Below are positions 1 through 8,700 of a stretch of DNA of 64,000 nt, in pieces. The notes beneath the pieces were generated by a model. That model saw only the letters and a list, made by a program, of their open reading frames with translations. It was not told the origin of the DNA and ran no database searches. This DNA comes from an uncultured Lentisphaerota bacterium (GTDB taxonomy: Bacteria; Verrucomicrobiota; Kiritimatiellia; CAIQIC01), in contig CAITZM010000020.1 in assembly GCA_903896925.1 (NCBI GenBank), forward strand, positions 1 through 64,000, read 5' to 3'. Position numbers and translations under genes: made by a program. Position 1 is the stretch's first letter; the number at the start of each line of letters is the position of its first letter.

Positions 1-2998
1 CCGCGCCGCGCTCTTCGCCGCGCGCGGCCTGCGGCGGCTCCAGCCCGGCGAGCATTTTCAGAAACCGCTGCGCCTGCTCCGGGGTCGGCGCCAGCGGCAC
101 GGAGACCAGCGTGGTGACGGGGCAGCGATGCCGCTCCGGCAGCGGCGCCCGCGCCGGCAGGCCCGCCCGCGCGGCCAGTTCGGCGGCGCTGATCTCGCCG
201 GTCACCTGCGCAGTCTTGGGTGCGTCCAGCCCGGCCGCCTGCCAGGCCGCCTCGACCTGGCGGTAATCGACCAGCGTCATCAGCTGCTGTGCGCGCCGGG
301 CATCCTCGATGATGTAGCTGTTGAGCTGGCCGCGCCAGGTATCGGCGCGATGGCCATTCTCGCTGGAGAAAATCAGCAGATCGCGCGGGCGCGTGGCGGC
401 CACGTAGAAAAGGCGGCCGTCCTCGGCGGTGCGTGAAGCCTTGGCGGCCTCTTTCGCGGCGTCGAAGTCGCCGGTGGTCCATTCCGGCGCGTCGGGCAGG
501 TCGGGCGAACGCGTCTTGAGCTTGGCGGCGATGGTCAGGCTGCGGGCCGTGGCGTGCGGCAGGAGCCAGTCCTGGTTGTTGGCGAGGATGCGCCGCAGAT
601 CGGGCAGGCAGACGACCGGGCTGGTCAGGCCCTTGGCGGCATGGACCGTGTTGATGCGCACGGCGTCATCCTGCGGGTCGAGCACGGGCGCGTCGGGCCG
701 CGGCTCGTCGCTGGCGATCTCGTCGCGCAGCCAGCGCGCGACGCCGGCGAGGTCGAGCCCGTCGCTGCGCTCGCGCGTCTCGATCCACGACAGCAGCTTC
801 TTCAGGTTGGCCAGCCTCTGTGCGCCATGGAAGGAGCCGGCGGCGGTGGCGTCGAAGCCGGTCAGGCGGATCGCCTCGCGCGCCAGTTCGACCGAGCTCA
901 GGCGGCCGGCGAGTGCGCGCATCCGCTGGAAAAAGGCCACGGCATGGGTGAACACGGGCGTTTCCGCCGCCAGGCCCAGTTCGCCGAGACGAGCCGCCAG
1001 CGCCTTGGCGCCCGCGCCGGTCAGGGCTGACGCCAATTGCGGTGCGCCGCCGCCTTGCGCCAGCACCGCCAGCGCCTCGTCGGAGAGCGCGCAGAACGGC
1101 GAGCGTGCGACCGCGAGCAGCGCTACGAAATCGTTGGGGAACGCGAGCCAGGCCAGCAGGCTGGCGACGTCCTGCACTTCCTGTCGCGTCAGGAAACCGC
1201 GGCCCTTCCCGTCGGTGGTGTACGGGATGCCGCGTTCGCGCAGCGCGGCCTCGTAGACCTCCTGCCGGCCGGTCGCCTTGAGCAGGATCAGGATGTCACG
1301 CCGCCGGTAGGGCGGCGCCTCCGGCTCGGCCCACGTGCCGGAGTCCGCGTGCCAGGTTTTTGCGATGCCCGCGGCGCGGTCGGGGCCGGCGGTGAGCAGC
1401 TCGATGCGCCGCGCCAGCGCGCGCGCCTCCAGGGCGAGGGACTGTTCGGCTCTGGCGAGGATAGTCCGCCAGGGTTCGCCGTCGCCCGCACCCTCTTTGG
1501 CCAACGTCGCGATGTTGGCCTTGGTCAATTCCAACCGCAATTTTTTGGGCGTGATCTGCTCGAAGGGCTTGGGCTGCAGCTCCCACTCCGGCAGCAGTAA
1601 TTCAATGTTGGGTGGCACCGTGGTCAGTGCTTTCGGGCAGGGGAGCAGCGCGTCGTCCGCGCCGTAGGCCGGGCCGAAGAGCTGGCGCTGGCAGAAATCG
1701 TTGACCCAGTCGAGCACGCCCTGCTGGCTGCGGAAGCTCTGGCGCAGCGGCACATCGTGGAGCTTGCGTTCCTTGGCGATCCGCGTCAGGCCGTCGGGGT
1801 CGGCGTTGCGCCAGGCATAGATGGTCTGCTTGGTGTCGCCGCACAGCGCGAGCGCCGCGCCGCGCGCGGCCTGCAGGCCCCGGACGAGCTCGTTTTGCAG
1901 CGCGGAGTTGTCCTGCGCCTCGTCCACGATGATCGCGGCGATCGGCGGCAGCACGGCGGGGTGCTGCGCCACGAGATCGCGGGCGAGCAGGAGCAGGTCG
2001 TCGAAATCGAGGCCGGCCCGCTCGCGCTTGGCGTCCTCGTAGTCCTGCGCGGCGCGCTGCGCGAGGCGCAGCAGCGGCGGGAGCGCGTCGGCGGCGCGGC
2101 GATGCTCCGCGTACGCGCCGAAGTGCTGCAGCGCATCGCGCGCCGCGCACAGGGCGGGGTCGTCCTTGCCCCAGCTGCCGGCGGCCAGCTCGGCGACCTG
2201 CGCGGCGAGCGCGGCCATGTCGGTGGCCTTGGTCGCGGTGGCGAGCAGGCCTTCCAGGTTGGCGAGGATCTGCGGCGCCTTGCCGCGCTTGTTCTTGCCG
2301 TTGGCCGCGGCAAGCTGCTGGCGCAGCTCGTGCAGGCGCGCGAGCGTGGGCGCTTCCGGCTCCTCGACGAGCGCGTCGAGATCCAGCTCTTCCAGCCGCA
2401 ACCCGAGGCTGCGCGTGCTCTGCAGCAGCGTCTGCAGCGCGCCGATGACGGCGCCCGTGCCGCGTCCGGCGCAGAGCCCCTCGAGCACGCCGCGGTCGGC
2501 GGCGTCGCCGCTTTCCAGCGTGGTGCGTAGCGCGGCGTCGAACACCGCCTGGCTCAGCTCGCTGGCGGTGTCCCCGTCGAAGGTGCTGAACGCCGGCGAG
2601 TGGCCGAGCCGGAGCGCGTGCTGCTCGACGAGCCGCTGCGCGTAGGAGTGGATCGTCGAGATGTCGGCGGCGGGCAGGCGGTGCAGCAGGTTCCAGCAGC
2701 GCGCGGAGAGTTCGGCATCGCCCTTGGCCTCGGCTTCGGCGCGCGCCTGCTCTATGCCGGCGGTGATGCGCTGGCGCAGCTCGGCGGCGGCGTTGCGCGA
2801 GAAGGTCAGCATCAGCACCTGCTCGCACGGCACCGGCTCGCCGCCGGGATGGACCGCGCCGGCGGCCAGCGCGATGAGGTCGCCATCGTGCTTGGGATAC
2901 GGCCGGCCGAGCACGAGCGCGAGATAAAGCTGCGTCACCTGGTAGGTTTTGCCCGTGCCGGCGGAGGCCGCGAAACGGATCTTGAAGTTTGCGTTCAC
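1..2998 (-). CDS. AddA-like UvrD/Rep-family helicase (3' end beyond window)
   Basis: This is the helicase of an AddAB/RexAB-type recombination and repair complex that resects double-strand breaks. The frame runs open from a GTG at 2998 to the window edge, about 999 codons, so the C-terminus is missing. Visible SF1 motifs are Walker A ASAGTGKTYQV (residues ~11-21), Walker B IIVDEAQD (~355-362), GDTKQTIYAW (~385-395), NTVHAAKGL (~779-787) and RLFYVAATRPRDLLIF near residue 860. The GTG start overlaps the stop of the AddB-like gene upstream (GTGA, 4 bp), so the two are translationally coupled. Whether a C-terminal RecB-type nuclease domain follows lies outside the window. Family assignment is strong; AddA rather than another UvrD paralogue rests mainly on the AddB neighbour. 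Confidence 0.85.
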   Translation of the reverse strand, partial: MNANFKIRFAASAGTGKTYQVTQLYLALVLGRPYPKHDGDLIALAAGAVHPGGEPVPCEQVLMLTFSRNAAAELRQRITAGIEQARAEAEAKGDAELSARCWNLLHRLPAADISTIHSYAQRLVEQHALRLGHSPAFSTFDGDTASELSQAVFDAALRTTLESGDAADRGVLEGLCAGRGTGAVIGALQTLLQSTRSLGLRLEELDLDALVEEPEAPTLARLHELRQQLAAANGKNKRGKAPQILANLEGLLATATKATDMAALAAQVAELAAGSWGKDDPALCAARDALQHFGAYAEHRRAADALPPLLRLAQRAAQDYEDAKRERAGLDFDDLLLLARDLVAQHPAVLPPIAAIIVDEAQDNSALQNELVRGLQAARGAALALCGDTKQTIYAWRNADPDGLTRIAKERKLHDVPLRQSFRSQQGVLDWVNDFCQRQLFGPAYGADDALLPCPKALTTVPPNIELLLPEWELQPKPFEQITPKKLRLELTKANIATLAKEGAGDGEPWRTILARAEQSLALEARALARRIELLTAGPDRAAGIAKTWHADSGTWAEPEAPPYRRRDILILLKATGRQEVYEAALRERGIPYTTDGKGRGFLTRQEVQDVASLLAWLAFPNDFVALLAVARSPFCALSDEALAVLAQGGGAPQLASALTGAGAKALAARLGELGLAAETPVFTHAVAFFQRMRALAGRLSSVELAREAIRLTGFDATAAGSFHGAQRLANLKKLLSWIETRERSDGLDLAGVARWLRDEIASDEPRPDAPVLDPQDDAVRINTVHAAKGLTSPVVCLPDLRRILANNQDWLLPHATARSLTIAAKLKTRSPDLPDAPEWTTGDFDAAKEAAKASRTAEDGRLFYVAATRPRDLLIFSSENGHRADTWRGQLNSYIIEDARRAQQLMTLVDYRQVEAAWQAAGLDAPKTAQVTGEISAAELAARAGLPARAPLPERHRCPVTTLVSVPLAPTPEQAQRFLKMLAGLEPPQAARGEERGA

Positions 2999-5900
2999 TC
3001 GGCGGCCTCGCCATCTTCTGCGGCCAGCGCGGGCGCGGTGTAGCGGCAGCAGCCGCGGAAATCGCAGTGGCCGCATTCCTGCGGCTGCGCCATGAACGCG
3101 CCGCTCTCGAGGATTTCCAGGCATTGGAAAATGCGGCGGGTGAACGCCACCATCAGCGGCGTCTGCGGCGCGCCGATCAGTTCCGTCAACACATCCGGCG
3201 GCACCGGCTCGCCGGCGAGCGTGATCCAGTTCTTGGCGACGCCTTTGACGATGTCGCTGAAGTCGCCGCGGTAGGGCTGGTATTGCAGCAGCAGCGGCAG
3301 TTCATGGCCGAACGTGGCCTGTGCGACCAGCCCGTAGACCGGCAGCTGGCAGTTCCGGGCCGCGACGATTTCCCCGGCCAGTTCCTCCGGCTTGAGCCCG
3401 CTCTTGCTCACGCCCTTGTAATCCACGACGTTCAGCGCACGCACCACGCCGTCGTCGTCTGCCAGCAGGTCCACGCGGTCCACCTTGCCGTGGACGCGCA
3501 GGCGGTTGACCACGTCGTCGGGATGCACGAACTCGATCGATGATTTTTCGCCGGTGTCGTCGGAACGGAAGGTGAACTCCAGCAGCGCGGGGTAGCGGCG
3601 CAGGGCCGGGAGGTCGCAGCCCTTGAACTCCGCCGCCTGCAGGCTCAGTCGGAGCAGGTTGCGGCAGCCGGCGACGAGATTGGTGCGCACCACGCCGCGC
3701 TGCTCGATCGCGCCGAGCATCATGCCTTCCAGCGCCTGCTCCTCGGCCTCCAGCTCGGCGTCGGCCACCGCGGCGATGAACTCGGCGTAGTCCTCGGATT
3801 GATCCGGTTGGAATTGCACGACCGGGCGGCCGCTGCCGGTCGCGGCGATGTGCCACATCAGGTCGGCGGATTGCGTGGCGAACGCCGGGCGGCAGAGATG
3901 GGCGAACCTGCGGCGGATCGCGCCGAGTGCCTGCGCCAAACCGGGATCGAGGTCGAGTCCCCGGCCGGGTAGGGCGACGCCTCCGGCGGAGCCGTTGCGG
4001 TCGCGGGCCGGCGGGACGCCTTGCCCGGGCTTCTCGTCCGTCGCGTCCTCGGTGGCGGTCAACTCATCGCCGCGCAGGAGCAGGAGCGCGTGGTGCATCA
4101 CGCGATGGACGAGGCTGCCCAGCGCCATGGGCGTGGCCTCCATTTCGTTGGTTTGCAGCGGCTCGAGGCGCAGCACGCGCTGGAGATAAAACTTGTAGGG
4201 GCAGGTCGCCAGCGTCTCCAGTTCGGTGGCGCTGAAGTCGGGGATGTCGCGCGGCGTGCGGCGGACTTTCTGCCAGGTGGCCTTGGCGATGGCGCCGATG
4301 AATTTCGCGCCCGCGGTGGCGGCACCCAACCCGCCGCCCTGCAGCGCGCTTTGCGTGAACAGCCGCGTGCGCTCCGCTTCCATCGCCAGGCTGCGCGCGA
4401 CCAGTTCGCTGACGGTGTCCGCAGCGTGTCCGGCGGGGTCCGGGCTCCTGCCTGTGTCAAGCGTGCGGTCGGCGGGCGCCGCTTCGGAGGTGAGGCTGCG
4501 CGCGGCTTGCTGGAGCGCTTCGTCCCGGGCACGGCACAGCGCCGGCGGCAGCGTCGCCAGGAACGACTCGCCATAGAACGGCGTGCGCTGCCACGCCGGT
4601 GTGTTCTTGCCAGCCAAAGCTGCTTCCCAGAATGCGGAAAATATGTGCGGGGCCACTTCCAGCCGCCAGCGGTCGTAGGGATCGGGGGGGAGTTCGGGCA
4701 GCGTCTCCCAGCTTGGCCAGCCTGCGAGCCGCCACGCGGTGGCGAAGCAGATCGAGGGTTCCAGCTCTTCGCCCGTTTCGTCGCGGCACTGATAGGAGAA
4801 CACCAGGCGCTCGGAGGCGGCGGCGAGCGTGGTCAGGAACAGCAGATGGTCCTGGCTCCGCCGCGCGACCGAGGGTGCCAGTGTCGTCCGGGGCAGCCCG
4901 GGCAGCGCCTGGCGCAGGTCGGTCAATTCCTCATCAGACAAGACCGGACTGGGCGCCGGCAGGCCGGGGAAGACGCCGGCATTCAAGCCGGCGACCAGCA
5001 CGAGCCGGAAGTTCAAGCCGGCCACATCATGCGGATTCAAAATCCAGATGCCGGCCTCGTCGGTGGTGCCGGCGGCGACGGTCACGTTATGCAACACACG
5101 GCGCAGCAGCTCCAGCAGACCGCCCCAAGTCACGGTATCGGCGCTCCCGCGTTGTCCCAACGCATCGAGCTGCGCGAGGACGGTGGCGAAGGCGCGGCTG
5201 TTGAACAGCGCCGCCTGCCGCGTCAGGTTGTCGCCCTCCGCGCTGGCCTGCACGAAGGCGCGGACGCTGTGTTCGACGCCCAAGGCGCTGCGCAGTTCCG
5301 AGGAGAAGTGGGTGCAGGCGGCCGATAGCTGGCCGGGCGCCGCCGCGCCGCCGATGAGCCGCAGCGCCTGCGCGGCCAAAGCGCCGAGCGCCTGCGCTTG
5401 TGCGGCAGGTACACGTCTGCCGAGCAGGAAATTGCGGACGCGCGCGCCGAGCACGCCGGGCTCCGGCAGTTCCGGCTCGATGCCCGCGCGGCGGATGGCG
5501 TCGGCAACGGCGGAGGGAGAAAGGAGCATGGTGGATGAAGCATGGTGAATGGTTGATGGAGAATGGGGGATGGTCGATGAAGAGCCTGGTATTTGCCCCT
5601 CTTCATGCACCATTTCCCATCCACCATGCTTTATGGTTTCCCATGCTATCCAGGGGCTTTCCAGCAGGGCGCAGAGGGCGTCGCGGTTGCGGTTGGCGCG
5701 GACTTCCAGGATGCGCAGGATCGCCTGTGCGACGGGCGCGGAGGGCACGGCGCGGCCGCGGCGGAAGTGGTAGGGCAGCTGGAAGCGGCGGAAGATGTTC
5801 TCGATGGCGTCGGAGTAGCGGCCGACATTGGGCACGACGAGCGCGATATCCTCCGGGCGCAGCTGCGCGCGCGGCTGCTCCAATTCCCAGAGGATGCGCC

Positions 5901-6783
5901 GCGCGAGGTCTTCCACCTCGCCATAGAGGCCGGCGGAGCAGGAGAAGCCCAGGTGCGCGCGCGCCTCGGCGGCGAGGCCGGGGTCGCGCATGGCGTAGGC
6001 TTCGCGCAACTCGCTGACGACGCCCCACGTCTGCGGCGCATGGCAGGCGGCGTCCTCCGCCGCGCATTCCGCGCCGAACAGGAGCTGGCACGAGCCCGTC
6101 AGGAATTTCTCGCCCCACCACTCCTGCTCGTGCTGTTCGAGGATGTGTTCGATCTGCACGCGATCGCCGCCGAGCTGCGCGGCCAGCACGCCGCTGACCG
6201 CCTCCAGCATCGGCGTGATCGAGCGCACGCCGACGAAGCGGATGGCGTCGGCTTCTCGCAACGCGCCGGGCCAGGCGGCGCGCTGGCCGCGCAGCAGGCC
6301 CAGAATGGCGGCGTTGATTTCGGCCCCGGTCGCCACACCGGCGGCGTGGGCGCACGTTTGGAAATCTTCGCAGAGCTTGGCGAGCGCGCGGTTCTTGGGC
6401 TCGCTGCCGGCGAGCCAGGCGACGGCGTCGCCGACGCGGTCGGCCAGCGGCGGGAGAAACGCATTGAGCTGGTCGAGGGTATCCTCCAGCGCCTGCGCGG
6501 AGAGCGCGGCGAGCGGGCCGCGCGCTTTTTCCGGACGCGCCTGGAAGCGGCGCGCGGCTTCCATCAGCAGGAGTTCGAGATCGAGATCGGAGGCGGGCCG
6601 CAAGGCGCCGAGCAGCCCCGTCCGCCGCGCGGCCTCCGCGCAGTCGCCGAGCAGGGCGGCGAGGGTGGTGTGCCACCGCGCGTCGAAGAACCCCGCCTGC
6701 TCCAGCGCCCGGCGCTGCAGCTGCCGCAGCGCGAGCGAGGTGGGGTGCACGACCAGAATTAGATTTGGAATAGCACCATTCAA
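2995..6783 (-). CDS. AddB-like protein with PD-(D/E)XK nuclease domain
   Basis: The product is 1262 aa and is the likely partner of the downstream helicase. The N-terminal two thirds resemble an inactivated UvrD-like fold with no Walker A (HPTSLALRQLQR at the place expected). The C-terminus carries a RecB-type nuclease core (KVDRVD, then NVVDYKG and QLPVYG). One cysteine in ATCPYKFYLQRVL (~residue 859) and a C-terminal cluster ECGHCDFRGCC (~1239-1249) match the four-cysteine iron-sulfur latch of AddB nucleases. The start is TTG 6783, two bases after the stop of the upstream gene; an in-frame TAG lies six codons before it. The protein contains a low-complexity S/H/P segment encoded by a heptamer repeat (5529-5646) and a second G/P-rich stretch near 3950-4060. 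Both look like late in-frame insertions. Confidence 0.8.
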   Translation of the reverse strand: MNGAIPNLILVVHPTSLALRQLQRRALEQAGFFDARWHTTLAALLGDCAEAARRTGLLGALRPASDLDLELLLMEAARRFQARPEKARGPLAALSAQALEDTLDQLNAFLPPLADRVGDAVAWLAGSEPKNRALAKLCEDFQTCAHAAGVATGAEINAAILGLLRGQRAAWPGALREADAIRFVGVRSITPMLEAVSGVLAAQLGGDRVQIEHILEQHEQEWWGEKFLTGSCQLLFGAECAAEDAACHAPQTWGVVSELREAYAMRDPGLAAEARAHLGFSCSAGLYGEVEDLARRILWELEQPRAQLRPEDIALVVPNVGRYSDAIENIFRRFQLPYHFRRGRAVPSAPVAQAILRILEVRANRNRDALCALLESPWIAWETIKHGGWEMVHEEGQIPGSSSTIPHSPSTIHHASSTMLLSPSAVADAIRRAGIEPELPEPGVLGARVRNFLLGRRVPAAQAQALGALAAQALRLIGGAAAPGQLSAACTHFSSELRSALGVEHSVRAFVQASAEGDNLTRQAALFNSRAFATVLAQLDALGQRGSADTVTWGGLLELLRRVLHNVTVAAGTTDEAGIWILNPHDVAGLNFRLVLVAGLNAGVFPGLPAPSPVLSDEELTDLRQALPGLPRTTLAPSVARRSQDHLLFLTTLAAASERLVFSYQCRDETGEELEPSICFATAWRLAGWPSWETLPELPPDPYDRWRLEVAPHIFSAFWEAALAGKNTPAWQRTPFYGESFLATLPPALCRARDEALQQAARSLTSEAAPADRTLDTGRSPDPAGHAADTVSELVARSLAMEAERTRLFTQSALQGGGLGAATAGAKFIGAIAKATWQKVRRTPRDIPDFSATELETLATCPYKFYLQRVLRLEPLQTNEMEATPMALGSLVHRVMHHALLLLRGDELTATEDATDEKPGQGVPPARDRNGSAGGVALPGRGLDLDPGLAQALGAIRRRFAHLCRPAFATQSADLMWHIAATGSGRPVVQFQPDQSEDYAEFIAAVADAELEAEEQALEGMMLGAIEQRGVVRTNLVAGCRNLLRLSLQAAEFKGCDLPALRRYPALLEFTFRSDDTGEKSSIEFVHPDDVVNRLRVHGKVDRVDLLADDDGVVRALNVVDYKGVSKSGLKPEELAGEIVAARNCQLPVYGLVAQATFGHELPLLLQYQPYRGDFSDIVKGVAKNWITLAGEPVPPDVLTELIGAPQTPLMVAFTRRIFQCLEILESGAFMAQPQECGHCDFRGCCRYTAPALAAEDGEAAE
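5529..5646. repeat. Heptamer repeat with inverted arms inside the AddB-like gene
   Basis: On the plus strand, seven-base units of the form ATGGNNN or ATGAAGN follow one another (ATGGTGG, ATGAAGC, ATGGTGA, ATGGTTG, ATGGAGA, ATGGGGG, ATGGTCG, ATGAAGA). After a short spacer comes a complementary arm (CTCTTC, ATGCACC, ATTTCCC, ATCCACC). The arms can pair imperfectly. The coding frame stays open and yields a Ser/His/Pro-rich insert absent from the surrounding helicase-like fold. Confidence 0.8.
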
Positions 6784-6785
6784 GA

Positions 6786-7466
6786 TTAATCCTGCGTACT
6801 ATGTTCGGGCCTTTTCACCGGCAGCCCATAGTCTGCTCTATGTTCATCAGCATGTTTCCAAATTGCTATATCCAAGATTCGAACAGGACTCAGAAAAATA
6901 GGTGGATTTAGAAGTTTAGCTACTTCTGACAGTTCGCGCTCGTTTTTTATCAATTGCTGGCGAAAATTCTCGAAGATGATGGATGTCATACGGTTTGGTG
7001 TGAGTGTACAGCCTTTCTTGCTATCCGTGAGCACCCTGAACACAAAATCATCAATCACAGGGATTAATTCTGGTCTTTTTCTGTGAAGAATTTTGGCGGC
7101 GATACTTGATTTGATGCCCTTAGGGCTCATAAAAGCTTTAAAAGCGGATTCTATGTTTCCCTTTTGGCGCAGCGCAGCGGCACTCCGTAGTGGAATATCG
7201 TTAGGTATTTCTTCTAATGCAGCTTCACATGCGATCCACATTTGGCGGTTTTTTTTGAGGAGATCATTGAAGGAAGCATTCAGCCGGATAGGGGCTTGTA
7301 GTAAGGTTGAAACTGCCCAGTCTAACGGTTCTAATTTGCTGTTAGTGAGAACACCTGAACCATCATAGAAATTGACAGAAGGATTGGTGTTAATAAAGCA
7401 AACAAGATCGTCTACGGACTGTTCCGAAATTAGTTTGTCTGTCGAATCCTTGATCGAAATTTTCAT
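6786..7466 (-). CDS. Hypothetical protein, DUF6308-like, AT-rich
   Basis: This is a 226-aa soluble protein with no signal peptide or membrane segment. A central stretch, SSIAAKILHRKRPELIP followed by VIDDFVFRVL, resembles the helix-hairpin-like core of DUF6308 proteins, where a similar 'KLL-KRP-L-P-D' pattern occurs. The resemblance is from memory and the function is unknown. Its base composition is strikingly AT-rich beside GC-rich neighbours, a strong sign of recent transfer. It ends two bases before the AddB-like start and probably shares that transcript. A restriction, repair or defence-associated role would fit the location, but nothing in the sequence proves it. Confidence 0.6.
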   Translation of the reverse strand: MKISIKDSTDKLISEQSVDDLVCFINTNPSVNFYDGSGVLTNSKLEPLDWAVSTLLQAPIRLNASFNDLLKKNRQMWIACEAALEEIPNDIPLRSAAALRQKGNIESAFKAFMSPKGIKSSIAAKILHRKRPELIPVIDDFVFRVLTDSKKGCTLTPNRMTSIIFENFRQQLIKNERELSEVAKLLNPPIFLSPVRILDIAIWKHADEHRADYGLPVKRPEHSTQD

Positions 7467-7561
7467 TTGCTTCTTTAGTACGCCTTGCGGTTGCGGCGTT
7501 CTTTCTCGTTATGTGAAATCCCCAAGAATTGTTCTGTTATTAACCTTCTGCCAGCACAGCG
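7467..7561. other. Short gap before the AT-rich gene
   Basis: This 95-bp spacer lies between the WYL regulator stop and the start of the AT-rich gene. I see no clear terminator in it. AAAGAAG about 5 bases before ATG 7466 is a weak ribosome binding site. Confidence 0.3.
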
Positions 7562-8569
7562 TCATGGTGCTGTCCCTGCTCGATGCGCGTTTGCATTTTC
7601 AAATTCCTTCGCCATCTGCAAAACTTCATCACGCTGTAGCTTCTGCAGTTGCTCTGGTGCAAGAATCTTTACGTGGTGCCCCCATGCGAGCACCCAGCGA
7701 AAGACTTCGTTTATTCCTGTGGCGGGGAAGGAAAGTTCCACTTTTCCATCGGGCTGGATGATGGCCCGCTGTTTCGGATGCCACTGGCGCTCCAATACCC
7801 ACGGCGCGACCTCCGCATCGAAAAGCAGCCGTACGTCGTGAACTTCTGCGCTGATGACAAACCGGCCGAAGGTGTTGGCCAGCAGTTTCTCCGCGTCGAA
7901 ATCGTCGGGCAGGTCGAAATGTTGGTCGGCCAGTTTGGCTTTTTGGATGCGCGGGAGCGCAAACTGGCGGATTTCGCCATCCACATCGCTGTGGCCGAAG
8001 ACGTACCACTCGCCTTGCAGGTTGGCGATGTGATACGGCGAGAGCAAGCGCTCCTTGGCGGCGGTCGCCTCCATGGACCGGTAGCTGATCTTAACCTTGG
8101 TCTGGGTGAGCAGACCGCGCACAACGCACGCCCATATTTTCCCATCCACAGGCTTGGCCGGCGGTGCGGAGAAACTAAAACGCGAGTAGATCAGTTCGGG
8201 ACGGAGAGAGAGTTTGTCCGGCAACATGCCGGTCAGTTTGGCAAAAACTCGCTCCAGTTCCTTGGCGATAGGCGTGCCGCGATACTGCTCCAGCGCCTTG
8301 CTGGCCACGAACAGGGCGAACAAATCGCCTTCGCTCAAGCTTAAGGAGGGCAGGAACCAGTTCTGGTTGGTGTAGTAGAAACCTTTCTTCTCCCGGTCAT
8401 ATTTGAGCGGTGCATGGAGCTGATCCTTCAGAAAATCCATGTCCCGTTGGACGGTTTTTTGCGAAACTTCCCATTCCTTCGCAAAGGTCAGGCAGTTGGG
8501 GTAGCGGCCGGTACGGATGTGTCGATCCACCTCCAGCAACCGCGCAAATTGTGACTGGGTCCGGTTCAT
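7562..8569 (-). CDS. WYL-domain transcriptional regulator
   Basis: The 335-aa product has an N-terminal winged HTH of DeoR type (residues ~1-65, containing EWEVSQKTVQRDMDFLK). A linker is followed by a WYL domain (~145-215, with SPYHIANLQGEWYVFGHSD and RQFALPRI) and a C-terminal WCX extension. WYL proteins bind nucleic-acid ligands and often repress defence or DNA-damage genes. It is divergent from the DnaB-like ATPase gene, so it probably regulates that gene and itself. An extended -10 (TGATAAGAT, reverse strand, around 8582-8590) lies 12 bp before the ATG, and I see no Shine-Dalgarno sequence. Confidence 0.85.
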   Translation of the reverse strand: MNRTQSQFARLLEVDRHIRTGRYPNCLTFAKEWEVSQKTVQRDMDFLKDQLHAPLKYDREKKGFYYTNQNWFLPSLSLSEGDLFALFVASKALEQYRGTPIAKELERVFAKLTGMLPDKLSLRPELIYSRFSFSAPPAKPVDGKIWACVVRGLLTQTKVKISYRSMEATAAKERLLSPYHIANLQGEWYVFGHSDVDGEIRQFALPRIQKAKLADQHFDLPDDFDAEKLLANTFGRFVISAEVHDVRLLFDAEVAPWVLERQWHPKQRAIIQPDGKVELSFPATGINEVFRWVLAWGHHVKILAPEQLQKLQRDEVLQMAKEFENANAHRAGTAP

Positions 8570-8700
8570 GTTCGCGCGCGCATCTTATCACGGCCAGACA
8601 GACAAATAACGACCGTCGGAAAGATAGCAGGTGTGACGTCCAAAGGACAGTCTTTGACCGTCTGTCGCAGTAAAATAGGGGCCAACAAAGGAGCATCAAC
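8570..8700. promoter_or_regulatory. Divergent control region, WYL regulator / DnaB-like gene
   Basis: The 131-bp region holds an extended -10 for the WYL gene (reverse strand, 8582-8590). The heptamer GACCGTC is repeated at 8611-8617 and 8656-8662. GACAG (8646-8650) is inverted as CTGTC (8662-8666), and GTCC-AAA-GGAC is a perfect small palindrome (8638-8648). On the plus strand AAAGGAG (8687-8693) is a good ribosome binding site for ATG 8701. The repeated and inverted motifs are candidate operators for the WYL protein; this is inference. Confidence 0.5.

Noticed and set aside
1602..3014. 470-codon minus frame at the start of the helicase gene
   Set aside because: Arg/Ala-rich shifted frame; the GTG-started frame holds all helicase motifs.
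8654..8676. TTGACC and TAAAAT as the promoter of the DnaB-like gene
   Set aside because: The boxes are only 11 bp apart, too close for a normal sigma-70 promoter.
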